Shown here: positions 1 through 7,341 of the stretch, piece by piece
Numbering within the stretch: the first letter of the stretch is position 1
How the letters are laid out: each line of letters starts with the position of its first letter
NCBI GenBank assembly: GCA_007116445.1
Contig: SKIM01000126.1
Coordinates: 1 to 15,664, forward strand
Reading direction: 5' to 3'
Source: Natronohydrobacter sp.
GTDB taxonomy: Bacteria; Pseudomonadota; Alphaproteobacteria; Rhodobacterales; Rhodobacteraceae
Length of the DNA stretch: 15,664 nucleotides
Program-made: the position numbers and the translations under genes
Notes under the pieces: model-generated
What the model was told of the DNA's origin: nothing
The model's input: only the letters and a program-made list of their open reading frames with translations
The model's database searches: none

Positions 1-536
1 ATCACCGTGCCGATGCGCACAGTGTCGCCCAGATGCGGGGCCAGGTCGCGCAAGTAGCCGGCCGCGGATTTCGGCGCGACATCACGCCCGTCGGTGATCG
101 CATGGATCACCACCGGCACGCCCTGCGCCTGCAGCGCCGCAATCGTCGCCTGCAGATGGGCCAGATGACCATGCACACCGCCATCGGAAATCACCGAAAA
201 GACATGCGCCGTGCCCTTGGACGCAGACAGTTTTTCCGCGAAGGACAGCAGCGTCGGGGTTTGCGCGAATGAGCCATCCTCGATCGCGAGATCGATCTGG
301 CCCAGATCCATCGCCACCACCCGGCCCGCGCCGATATTGGTATGGCCAACCTCGGAATTGCCCATCTGGCCTGTGGGCAGGCCAGCATCAGGGCCGTGCG
401 TGATCAGCGTTGCATGCGGGCAATCACGCATGATCTGGTCGAAATGCGGCGTGGCCGCCTGCGCCACGGCATTGCCCTGACTTTGCGCAGACTGGCCCCA
501 GCCATCGAGGATGCACAAAACAACGGGTTTGGTCAT
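1..536 (-). CDS. gpmI: 2,3-bisphosphoglycerate-independent phosphoglycerate mutase, N-terminal part (cut by window edge)
   Basis: Interconverts 3- and 2-phosphoglycerate in glycolysis and gluconeogenesis; a cytosolic Mn2+-dependent enzyme. The reverse strand from the ATG at 536 reads MTKPVVLCILDGWG, the family's opening metal-site motif (D11). It continues with GQMGNSEVGHTNIGAGR, in which S61 is the serine that carries the phosphate, then SDGGVHGH (metal/substrate loop) and HAITDGRDV. About 178 codons are present of the roughly 505-510 usual for the family; the rest lies beyond position 1. A purine-rich GAGAAAGG sits just upstream of the ATG. It follows argG on the same strand after an 81-nt gap holding two hairpins, so it may have its own transcript. 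The identification is secure from motif order; nothing looks damaged in the visible part. Confidence 0.95.
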   Translation of the reverse strand, partial: MTKPVVLCILDGWGQSAQSQGNAVAQAATPHFDQIMRDCPHATLITHGPDAGLPTGQMGNSEVGHTNIGAGRVVAMDLGQIDLAIEDGSFAQTPTLLSFAEKLSASKGTAHVFSVISDGGVHGHLAHLQATIAALQAQGVPVVIHAITDGRDVAPKSAAGYLRDLAPHLGDTVRIGTV

Positions 537-560
537 GGCGGGCCTTTCTCGATGCGGGTT

Positions 561-585
561 GCCGGGGGCGGGCTGCGCCCCCGGC
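561..585 (-). terminator. GC-rich hairpin between argG and gpmI
   Basis: A perfect 10-bp stem (561-570 with 576-585) encloses a 5-nt loop, directly downstream of argG on its strand. A second, smaller stem (595-600 with 609-614) with an A-rich loop precedes it, next to the argG stop codon. No T-run follows either stem on the minus strand, so this is a terminator-like or attenuating structure rather than a classical intrinsic terminator. Confidence 0.4.
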
Positions 586-617
586 GGAAGTGTTCGGGGC
601 CTAAAAACGCCCCGGCG

Positions 618-1856
618 TTATTTGTGGATCCGGCGATTGCGGGCCGCCAGCAGTTTCAGGCGGAGCGCGTTCAGCTGAATGAAGCCTGCGGCGTCTTTCT
701 GATCATAGGCCCCGGCGTCATCTTCAAAAGTGACATGGGCTTCCGAATAGAGGCTGTGATCGGACCAGCGCCCGATCGTGCGCACATGGCCCTTGTAGAG
801 CTTCAGCCGCACAGTGCCCGAGACATGTTGCTGGCTCTTGTCGATCAGCGCCTGCAGCATTTCGCGCTCGGGCGAGAACCAGAAGCCGTTATAGATGAGT
901 TCCGCATAGCGCGGCATCAGGCTGTCTTTCAGATGCCCCGCGCCACTGTCGAGCGTGATCTGTTCAATGCCGCGATGGGCTTCCAGCAGGATCGTGCCAC
1001 CCGGCGTTTCATAGATACCGCGCGATTTCATGCCCACGAAGCGGTTTTCGACGAAATCGAGCCGCCCGATCCCGTGCTTGTGCCCGTATTCATTGAGCAT
1101 GGTCAGGATGGTCGCAGGCGTCATCACCACGCCATTGATCGCGACAGCATCGCCCTGATCGAAGGTGATTTCGATCACTTCGGGCGTGTCGGGCGCATCT
1201 TCGGGATGGACTGTGCGCTGATAGACGTAATCGGGCGCGTCATCGGCCGGGTCTTCCAGCACCTTGCCTTCGGACGAGGTGTGCAGCAGGTTCGCATCGA
1301 CCGAGAACGGCGCTTCGCCGCGCTTGTCCTTGGCGATGGGGATCTGGTTGGCCTCGGCGAATTCCAGAAGCTTCGTGCGCGAGGTCAGATCCCATTCGCG
1401 CCAAGGCGCAATCACCTTGATGTCGGGGTTCAGCGCATAGGCGGAGAGTTCAAATCGCACCTGATCATTGCCCTTGCCGGTCGCGCCATGGGCGACGGCA
1501 TCCGCGCCGGTCATCTCGGCGATTTCAACCAGACGCTTGGAAATCAGCGGCCGCGCGATGGAGGTGCCGAGCAGGTACAGCCCCTCATAGACGGCATTGG
1601 CGCGAAACATCGGGAAGACGAAATCGCGCACGAATTCTTCGCGCAGATCCTCGATGAAAATGTTTTCCGGCGCGACGCCCAGCATCTCAGCCTTGGCGCG
1701 GGCGGGTTCCAGCTCCTCGCCCTGCCCCAGATCGGCGGTGAAGGTGACCACTTCGCAGTCATATTCGGTCTTGAGCCATTTGAGGATGATCGAGGTATCA
1801 AGCCCCCCGGAATAGGCGAGGACAACTTTCTTTGGGGCGGATCTGGGCGCGGACAT
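618..1856 (-). CDS. argG: argininosuccinate synthase
   Basis: Joins citrulline and aspartate with ATP to give argininosuccinate, the penultimate step of arginine synthesis; cytosolic. The 412-aa product has the PP-loop ATP motif YSGGLDTS (residues 15-22), the aspartate/ATP segment ADLGQGEE (41-48) and the citrulline/ATP segment AHGATGKGNDQVRFE (122-136), all typical of bacterial ArgG, and its length is normal. I chose the ATG at 1856, which has GGAG 5 nt upstream. A GTG two codons earlier (1862) would overlap that ribosome-binding site. It is divergent from the thioesterase gene across a 133-nt gap rich in TTGC/GCAA repeats, where its promoter must lie. No other arginine gene is nearby. Identification is very secure. 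Confidence 0.97.
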   Translation of the reverse strand: MSAPRSAPKKVVLAYSGGLDTSIILKWLKTEYDCEVVTFTADLGQGEELEPARAKAEMLGVAPENIFIEDLREEFVRDFVFPMFRANAVYEGLYLLGTSIARPLISKRLVEIAEMTGADAVAHGATGKGNDQVRFELSAYALNPDIKVIAPWREWDLTSRTKLLEFAEANQIPIAKDKRGEAPFSVDANLLHTSSEGKVLEDPADDAPDYVYQRTVHPEDAPDTPEVIEITFDQGDAVAINGVVMTPATILTMLNEYGHKHGIGRLDFVENRFVGMKSRGIYETPGGTILLEAHRGIEQITLDSGAGHLKDSLMPRYAELIYNGFWFSPEREMLQALIDKSQQHVSGTVRLKLYKGHVRTIGRWSDHSLYSEAHVTFEDDAGAYDQKDAAGFIQLNALRLKLLAARNRRIHK

Positions 1857-1882
1857 GGGCACTCCGTTGCAAGCGTGGGACC

Positions 1883-1922
1883 GTTGCGCAACCGTCTATT
1901 GGCTTGCGCCCCCCTTCGCAAG
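1883..1922. promoter_or_regulatory. Cluster of TTGC/GCAA inverted repeats in the divergent argG / thioesterase intergenic region
   Basis: The 133-nt divergent gap contains a perfect 10-bp palindrome GTTGCGCAAC at 1883-1892 and an inverted repeat CTTGCG-N8-CGCAAG at 1903-1922. A further CGTTGCAAGCG lies closer to argG (about 1864-1874). Their position between two divergent starts suggests operator sites for a shared regulator. The regulator is unknown, and no convincing -10/-35 pair could be fixed on either strand. Confidence 0.35.
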
Positions 1923-1989
1923 GGCTGCGGGGCTTCTCGCGGGGCGCAGATATGCTATGGCTGGGGCCAGGACGGAAAGGACAGATGCG

Positions 1990-2412
1990 ATGACACAGCC
2001 GCTCGAGGTGCTGCGCGGGGTGATCCACCCCTGGCATGAGGACCATTTCGGCCATATGAATGTGCGCCATTATGCGCCGTTTTTCGATGATGCGGTCTAT
2101 CACATGTGGACCCGGCTGGGGATCGCCTATGCCTCGATGCTGAGCGAACACGGCGTGCATATGGTGACCGCGCAGGCCAGCACGCGCTTTATGCGTGAGC
2201 TGAAAGCGGGCGACCTGATCGTGATCACCGGGCAAGTGGCGCGGATCGGCACGCGCAGTTGCGTCTTCGATCTGCGCATGATCCATGCCGATACTGGCGC
2301 GGAACATGCGGGCTATGAGGTGGTCGAAGTGGTGTTCGACCCCGCTACGCGGCGCGCGGCCCCGATGCCCGAAGCGATCCGCGCGAAGCTAGAGGCCGGG
2401 GGCGCGACATGA
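1990..2412 (+). CDS. Acyl-CoA thioesterase family protein (hotdog fold, 4HBT/FadM-like)
   Basis: A 140-aa protein of the single-domain hotdog thioesterase family, which hydrolyses acyl-CoA thioesters. The N-terminus carries the family signature around residues 16-28: an acidic pair (E17, D18) followed by GHMN (21-24) and a conserved Tyr (Y28), corresponding to the usual D-x-x-G-H-[VM]-N-x-x-Y motif with the catalytic acid. The rest alternates strand-like hydrophobic stretches. The ATG at 1990 is favoured because AAGGA lies 8 nt upstream; in-frame codons further up have no such site and fall in the argG promoter gap. Its TGA overlaps the ATG of ilvA (ATGA), so the two are probably translationally coupled. 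The substrate cannot be read from the sequence. Confidence 0.85.
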   Translation: MTQPLEVLRGVIHPWHEDHFGHMNVRHYAPFFDDAVYHMWTRLGIAYASMLSEHGVHMVTAQASTRFMRELKAGDLIVITGQVARIGTRSCVFDLRMIHADTGAEHAGYEVVEVVFDPATRRAAPMPEAIRAKLEAGGAT

Positions 2413-3656
2413 GCGATTTCGCCACTGGGGCAAGGGCCGCGACCGAGGCCCTGCGCGCCCTGTTTCCGCCGACGCCGCTGCTGCGCAATGATCATCTGTC
2501 CGCGCGTTTCGGGGCCGAGATCTGGCTGAAACGCGAGGATCTGAGTCCGGTGCGCAGCTACAAGATCCGCGGCGCGGTCAATGCGATGCGTAAGCGGCTG
2601 GCGGTGAATCCAGCGGGGCGCAAATTCGTCTGTGCCAGCGCGGGCAATCACGCGCAGGGGGTGGCCTTCGCCTGCCGCCATTTCGGGGTGCAGGGCACGA
2701 TCTTCATGCCCGTGACGACACCGCAGCAGAAAATCCTGAAAACCCGAACATTCGGGGGGGATCAGGTCGAAATCCGGCTGATCGGCGATATTTTTGACCA
2801 GTCCCTGAAGGCTGCTCAGGAATTTTGCGCCGCTGAGGGGGCGCATTTCCTCTCGCCATTCGACGATGCTGACGTGATCGAGGGCCAGGCCAGTGTAGCG
2901 GTGGAGATGCTTGCGCAATTGGGACACGCGCCAGATATGGTGATTCTGCCCGTCGGAGGCGGAGGGCTTGGCGCGGGGGTCGCCCAATATCTGCGCGCGC
3001 AGCAAGTGGGCAGCGAATTGCGCTTCGTCGAGCCGCAAGGGGGCGCAAGTTTTCAGGCCGCACTGGCCGCAGGTCGCCCGGTCACGCTTGAAAAGATTGA
3101 CAGTTTCGTGGATGGTGCCTCCGTGGCGCGCATGGGCGCGCGCAGCTTCGCGGCGCTGCGCGACACGCCATCCGAGAGCGTCCTGATTGCACCGGAAAAC
3201 CGCATCTGCGTGACTATGCTGCAAATGCTCAATATCGAAGGGATCGTGCTGGAACCGGCCGGGGCCTTGTCGATTGACGTGCTGGAGCAGTTGCGCGACC
3301 AAATTGCCGGCAAGACGGTGGTCTGCCTGACCTCTGGGGGAAATTTCGACTTCGAGCGGCTTCCCGAAGTCAAGGAACGCGCGATGCGCTTTCAGGGAAC
3401 AAAAAAGTATTTCATGCTGCGCCTGCCCCAACGCCCCGGCGCGCTGCGGGATTTTCTGGCCACGCTGGGCCCACAGGACGACATCGCGCGATTCGAGTAT
3501 CTCAAGAAAACCGCACGCAATTTCGGGACTGTTCTGATCGGGATCGAAACTTCAGAACCGGGCAATTTCCACAGCCTCTTTGCCCGGATGCAAACGGCAG
3601 GCTTCACCTTTACCGATATTACGGATGATGAGGTGATCGCAGGCTTCATCATTTGA
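2409..3656 (+). CDS. ilvA: Threonine ammonia-lyase (threonine dehydratase), short form with one C-terminal regulatory domain
   Basis: PLP enzyme that deaminates threonine to 2-oxobutanoate, the committed step to isoleucine; cytosolic. The 415-aa product shows the PLP lysine K52 in SYKIRGA, the substrate loop SAGNHAQG (77-84) and the phosphate-binding glycine loop PVGGGG (181-186). The last ~85 residues (from about 330, RPGALRDF...) form a single ACT-like regulatory domain ending in FTDITDDEVIAGFII. One regulatory unit, against two in E. coli IlvA (514 aa), puts it with the shorter Bacillus-type enzymes. It starts inside the stop codon of the thioesterase gene. It ends 16 nt from the convergent Hpt gene with no visible intrinsic terminator between. 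Identification is secure; residual ambiguity with catabolic threonine/serine dehydratase is small because of the ThrDH-type C-terminus. Confidence 0.93.
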   Translation: MSDFATGARAATEALRALFPPTPLLRNDHLSARFGAEIWLKREDLSPVRSYKIRGAVNAMRKRLAVNPAGRKFVCASAGNHAQGVAFACRHFGVQGTIFMPVTTPQQKILKTRTFGGDQVEIRLIGDIFDQSLKAAQEFCAAEGAHFLSPFDDADVIEGQASVAVEMLAQLGHAPDMVILPVGGGGLGAGVAQYLRAQQVGSELRFVEPQGGASFQAALAAGRPVTLEKIDSFVDGASVARMGARSFAALRDTPSESVLIAPENRICVTMLQMLNIEGIVLEPAGALSIDVLEQLRDQIAGKTVVCLTSGGNFDFERLPEVKERAMRFQGTKKYFMLRLPQRPGALRDFLATLGPQDDIARFEYLKKTARNFGTVLIGIETSEPGNFHSLFARMQTAGFTFTDITDDEVIAGFII

Positions 3657-3672
3657 GCCAGACAAGTCGCGA

Positions 3673-4011
3673 TCAGGCCTGTGCCGCCATTTTCGACCGC
3701 CATTGCTTCAAAAAGCTGTCACAAGTCTGCGGCAAGTGCGTCAGCAACTGCGCCTTGTGCGCGTCACTGGGTTCGCCTTGCGAAGCTAGCGCTTCGCCTT
3801 CGGCACAGATCCGCGCCATCTCGTCAAAGCCGACATTCAGGGCTGCCCCCTTGAGAAAGTGAAATTCCGCTTCCAGTGACTTATGATCTTCCGCATCGGC
3901 CAAGCGGCCAAGGCTCTCGGCCATCTCTTCGAGAAAGACATCGACGATTTCTGAAAACCCGTCTTCGCCAAAATCGGTATATAGTTCTGTCACACGCGTC
4001 CAGTTGATCAT
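3673..4011 (-). CDS. Hpt (histidine phosphotransfer) domain protein
   Basis: A 112-aa stand-alone Hpt protein, a phosphoryl carrier between hybrid histidine kinases and response regulators. The core HFLKGAALNVGF matches the Hpt signature H-x-L-K-G, the first His being the phosphorylated residue. Flanking segments are amphipathic helices, as expected for a four-helix bundle. The ATG at 4011 (MINWTRV...) is preferred: GGACGA lies 5 nt upstream, while the in-frame GTG at 4041 has no such site. It diverges from the receiver-phosphatase gene at 4172 across 160 nt, which suggests that Hpt donates to, or drains phosphate from, the receiver domain of that protein. No kinase gene lies in the window. 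The domain is secure; the pairing is inferred. Confidence 0.88.
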   Translation of the reverse strand: MINWTRVTELYTDFGEDGFSEIVDVFLEEMAESLGRLADAEDHKSLEAEFHFLKGAALNVGFDEMARICAEGEALASQGEPSDAHKAQLLTHLPQTCDSFLKQWRSKMAAQA

Positions 4012-4171
4012 GATTCGTCCGTTTCTTTTGACCAACTTCACGCTAACCGCGCCGCACTAACCAATACTTAGCCGCCAAAATGAAAAAACCTTGTATTTTA
4101 TGTTTTCACCCGAAGTTAAACTGGAGGCCTCATAGTAAAGTCACCGATGAATGGAAGATGGGTGACCCGAC
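4012..4171. promoter_or_regulatory. Divergent promoter region between Hpt and receiver-phosphatase genes
   Basis: This 160-nt gap must carry both promoters. Its centre (about 4070-4105) is clearly more AT-rich than the surroundings. Two direct CTAACC repeats (4043-4048 and 4057-4062, 14 bp apart) lie on the Hpt side. No -10/-35 pair stands out on either strand, so only the region as a whole is called. Confidence 0.4.
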
Positions 4172-5866
4172 GTGGCGCAAGAGCAGCAGACAGACCCGGC
4201 CGCAACCCGCGATGCCGTGGCAATGAAACAGGTGCTGATCGTCGATGACAGTCGCGCGCAAAGACTGATCTTCGCACGCCATCTGCGGCAATGGGGTTAT
4301 GAAATCCACGAGGCCGCATCCGGCCACGAAGCACTGGAAATCTGCCGCAACCGGGAATTCGACCTGATTCTTTCTGACTGGATCATGCCCGGCATGGACG
4401 GGCTGGATCTGTGCAAGGCCCTGCGCGCCCTGCCGCGGGAAAATTACTGCTATTTCATTCTGCTGACCTCGAAAAACGACAAGGATGCAGTGGCAGAGGG
4501 CCTGAATGTCGGCGCCGATGACTTTCTGTCAAAGCCCGTGGCCCCATCGGAACTGCGCGCCCGGATCAATGCGGGCGAACGCTTGCTGGCCAAGGAGCGT
4601 GAGGTGCGCAAGGCGCGTGCACAGCTTGAAGCTGCGGTCGAGGCCCTGGATGACGGGTTCATTTACTATGATGCCGACGACCGGCTGGTTCTGGCCAACA
4701 GCCGTTACCGCGAACTCTATGCGCTCAGCGGTCCGGCGCTGGTGGAAGGGGCGCGCCATGAAGATATCCTGCGCTATGGAATCGCAAGGGGGCAATATCC
4801 CGCTGCCATCGGGCGCGAGGAAGACTGGCTCCGCGAAAGGTTGAGCGCGCATCGTGCGCAGGGGCGGACCCGCCAGCAACTCGCGGACGGGCGCGTGTTG
4901 CAGATTGTCGAGCGTGAAACTGCGGATGGTGGCCGCGTCAGCCTGCGTGTTGATGTGACGGCCCTGCATGCAGCGCGCGAGAAAGCGCGCGAAGCCGAGG
5001 CCCGCGCGGTCCAGCATAATGAAGAATTGCGCGTGGCGCTGGCGGAATTGCAAAAGCTCTATGATGCTGTGGATCGCGATCTGCTCGAAGCCCGCCGGCT
5101 GCAGCAATCGCTCCTGCGCAAGCGCCATCATGCCTATAACGGCACGCAGCTGTCGCTGCTTTTGCAATCTTCGGGGCATGTCGGCGGCGATATGGTCGGC
5201 GCGTTCACCATCAATGATACCCGGATCGGGGTCTATTCGATCGATGTCTCCGGGCATGGCGTGGCGGCCGCGATGCTCGGGGCGCGGATTGCGGGGCTGT
5301 TCTCTGGCACGGATAAAAGCCAGAATATCGCGCTGAGCCTTGATCCTCGCACCGGTCGGGCCGCGCCTTTACCCCCGCATATGGTGGCCAGCAAGATCAA
5401 CGATCTGATGCTCGATGAGTTCGAAACCGAGACCTATCTGACCATCGCCTATGCCGATTGCGACCTCATGTCTGGGAAAGTGAAACTTGTGCAGGCCGGT
5501 CACCCCCATCCGGCGCTGCAACGGTCGGATGGGAAGATCGAATTTCTGGGCGAAGGCGGGTTGCCCATCGGTCTGATCCCGCAAGCGCAATACATGACTG
5601 TCGAGACCCATCTCCAACCGGGAGATCGGCTGTTTCTATACACGGACGGGGTTACGGAATGCGAAAACCCGACAGGTCAGGAATATGGTGAAAGCGGTCT
5701 GACCCATGCGCTGAACAAACACAGGGCCTTCGAGGGCGCGGCCTTTCTTGATGCCCTGAAATGGGAATTGACGACCTGGGCCGGGAAGGAGGATTTCGAC
5801 GATGATGTGTCCGGGGTCTTGCTGGAATATGCCCATCCGCCGCAGGCGACCAGCGCGCAGGCGTAA
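4172..5866 (+). CDS. Response regulator with receiver, PAS-like and PP2C (SpoIIE/RsbU-type) phosphatase domains
   Basis: A 564-aa soluble regulator. Residues ~18-140 are a CheY-like receiver with acid pair D25/D26, phosphoacceptor D69, T99 and K121. Residues ~150-260 resemble a PAS fold (LDDGFIYYDADDRLVLANSRY). A charged coiled-coil-like linker (~262-305) follows, then a SpoIIE-type PP2C phosphatase with GGDMVG (D340), DVSGHG (358-363), AGHPHPAL, LFLYTDGVTE and a C-terminal DDDVSG metal-site motif. Such proteins dephosphorylate anti-anti-sigma (RsbV/SpoIIAA-like) partners when the receiver is phosphorylated. The domain order recalls RbaY of Rhodobacter capsulatus, part of a partner-switching system affecting gene transfer agent production; this is a family analogy, not proof of orthology. 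The start is the GTG at 4172, the first possible in frame; the ATG at 4223, just before the receiver, is an alternative with a poor ribosome site. No RsbV/RsbW gene is adjacent. Confidence 0.9.
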   Translation: MAQEQQTDPAATRDAVAMKQVLIVDDSRAQRLIFARHLRQWGYEIHEAASGHEALEICRNREFDLILSDWIMPGMDGLDLCKALRALPRENYCYFILLTSKNDKDAVAEGLNVGADDFLSKPVAPSELRARINAGERLLAKEREVRKARAQLEAAVEALDDGFIYYDADDRLVLANSRYRELYALSGPALVEGARHEDILRYGIARGQYPAAIGREEDWLRERLSAHRAQGRTRQQLADGRVLQIVERETADGGRVSLRVDVTALHAAREKAREAEARAVQHNEELRVALAELQKLYDAVDRDLLEARRLQQSLLRKRHHAYNGTQLSLLLQSSGHVGGDMVGAFTINDTRIGVYSIDVSGHGVAAAMLGARIAGLFSGTDKSQNIALSLDPRTGRAAPLPPHMVASKINDLMLDEFETETYLTIAYADCDLMSGKVKLVQAGHPHPALQRSDGKIEFLGEGGLPIGLIPQAQYMTVETHLQPGDRLFLYTDGVTECENPTGQEYGESGLTHALNKHRAFEGAAFLDALKWELTTWAGKEDFDDDVSGVLLEYAHPPQATSAQA

Positions 5867-6368
5867 TCCGCGCGCCTTGCAGAGTGCTGCCATGGACGCG
5901 CGTCATCGGGGTCTGCGGCGGCGATCAGGGCGGATCGGCTGCGCCCCCCGGCGCGGTCCTGCCCCGCGCGCATGAACAGACCCTCAGACTCGCGATCCTC
6001 CGCCAGTGCGTTGCTTGCTCAAGCTGGATCAAGGGCGCTCTGTCGCGCAACGGCGGGCATCATTGCGGCCTGACAAACTGTGGACCAAGCGCGCAATCCC
6101 TGGCTCGGTCAAGGCCGCAGATGCCGCGCATCACAGGCTTTCGGCCGCCACGCCCGCGCGCCTGATCTTGTCTTGGCGCAAAACAGCAAACCGCCGCGCC
6201 CGCCTGTTCGATATATCAGCGCGTGCAGCCTGTGGATGAGCGCGCGAGAGCTGGACGATCCGGGGCCCCTCTGCGCGGCGCCCAGCGCGAAGACAAATCA
6301 GCGGCAGCACGGCGCGCGCCCCTTCACGTCGGCCCCGCACGACAGCCATCGCGGCCATGCCGGTGCGG
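5867..6368. other. About 500 nt without a convincing gene
   Basis: Between the receiver-phosphatase gene and the CDF transporter gene, the open frames on both strands are short, lack ribosome-binding sites and encode Arg/Ala/Pro-rich low-complexity strings typical of GC-rich non-coding DNA. No tRNA, SRP RNA or clear T-tailed terminator was found. It may hold the 3' ends of the two flanking convergent transcripts, or decayed sequence. Confidence 0.6.
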
Positions 6369-7280
6369 TCATGCAGGACGCATCGCGGCGCAGAGATCCG
6401 TTTTGCCGAGCACCTGCTCGATGCGTGTTTGCAAGCAGGTTTCGATCCGCGCGATATCCTGCAGCTCGGTCATTCGCGCCACAACAACCAGATCGACGCT
6501 GTGATGTTCCGGCAAGCGACGGATGCGGAGCTTTTCGACGGCCACGACCTCGGGCATGGCTTCAATCACCTCAAGCACCGACAGCGACAGCTCGGGGTCG
6601 ATCCGGTCCAGCAGCATGCCCAATGCGCGGCGGCCCACAGTCAAGGATGTGTAGCTGAGCATACCCGCCACACCAATCGCAGCGACCGTATCGGCAACTG
6701 GCAGGCCATACCAGGCCCCGATCAACCCGAGTGTGACAAGAACGGTCCCAAGCGAGTCTGTCAGGAAATGCGCGGCATTGGCCTCCAACGCCATGCTGCC
6801 TGTGGCGCGGGCGGCACGCTTGACGACCAGATGGCGGATGAAATCGGCGCAAGCGGCAAAGGCCGCAGCGCCCAGATACCACGCCTCGATCTGCATCGGC
6901 GGCGTGCCATGGACCAGTTTCAGCCCGGCCAGATGCCAGATGAACACAGCGATGATGCCCAGAAGAACAGCTTCGGCCAGGGCGGCGAAAGCTTCGAGTT
7001 TTTCACGCCCACAGGTCCAGGCGGGGTCCGAGCCGCGATCTGACAGGCTGACCACGACAACAGTGACACTGGTCACGATGATGTCGATCAGCCCTTGCAT
7101 CGCATCGGCCACCAGCGCCAGAGAGCCCGACAGCACGCCGACGATCAGCTTGCCAAGGGTCAGCACGATGGTCGTGATCAGCGAGCCGATGGCCACCATC
7201 AGTTTGTAGGCGCGGTTTCCCATGCCCAGCCAAGTGCCCAAGCCCCGTGGCAATCCTGAATTTGCGTTTAAATCGCTCAT
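6369..7280 (-). CDS. Cation diffusion facilitator (CDF) family metal exporter
   Basis: A 303-aa inner-membrane metal/proton antiporter. The order is: N-terminal cytosolic tail (1-25), six hydrophobic segments (about 27-185, with further ones near 190-210), and a cytosolic ferredoxin-like domain (~215-300). The TM5 metal site has the usual H171-x3-D175. The matching TM2 site reads Q62-x3-D66, where Zn exporters have His or Asp at the first position and Mn/Fe exporters Asp. The conserved G-R-E-K-L-E-x-x-A-A-L follows TM2 (from 91). No His-rich loop lies between TM4 and TM5. The ATG at 7280 has GAGG 4 nt upstream. It lies 61 nt after mgtC on the same strand with no terminator seen between. Family is secure; the metal is not determined, and the Gln substitution weakens any guess of zinc. 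Confidence 0.9.
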   Translation of the reverse strand: MSDLNANSGLPRGLGTWLGMGNRAYKLMVAIGSLITTIVLTLGKLIVGVLSGSLALVADAMQGLIDIIVTSVTVVVVSLSDRGSDPAWTCGREKLEAFAALAEAVLLGIIAVFIWHLAGLKLVHGTPPMQIEAWYLGAAAFAACADFIRHLVVKRAARATGSMALEANAAHFLTDSLGTVLVTLGLIGAWYGLPVADTVAAIGVAGMLSYTSLTVGRRALGMLLDRIDPELSLSVLEVIEAMPEVVAVEKLRIRRLPEHHSVDLVVVARMTELQDIARIETCLQTRIEQVLGKTDLCAAMRPA

Positions 7281-7341
7281 CCGGCCTCATGGTCATGCAG
7301 GGTTTAGAGGCGAAATCAGGCAGAAATTGGGACTCGATATG

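Noticed and set aside
342..2039. Very long open frame (565 codons) on the plus strand
   Set aside because: It lies antisense to argG and gpmI, its residues show no family motif, and it is the usual GC-skew shadow of a real high-GC gene.
2313..3431. 372-codon minus-strand frame across ilvA
   Set aside because: Antisense shadow of ilvA; composition is His/Arg/Gln-rich with no recognisable domain.
4042..4171. CtrA binding site in the Hpt / receiver-phosphatase promoter
   Set aside because: The CTAACC repeats have the wrong spacing and the single GTTAA lacks a partner at seven bases.
6231..6239. TGTGGATGA, one mismatch from a DnaA box, near a short ATATAT stretch
   Set aside because: Single imperfect copy with no box cluster, AT-rich unwinding element or replication gene; not an origin.
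6131..6358. 75-codon minus-strand frame downstream of the CDF gene
   Set aside because: No ribosome-binding site, Arg/Ala-rich low-complexity product, no match to a known family.
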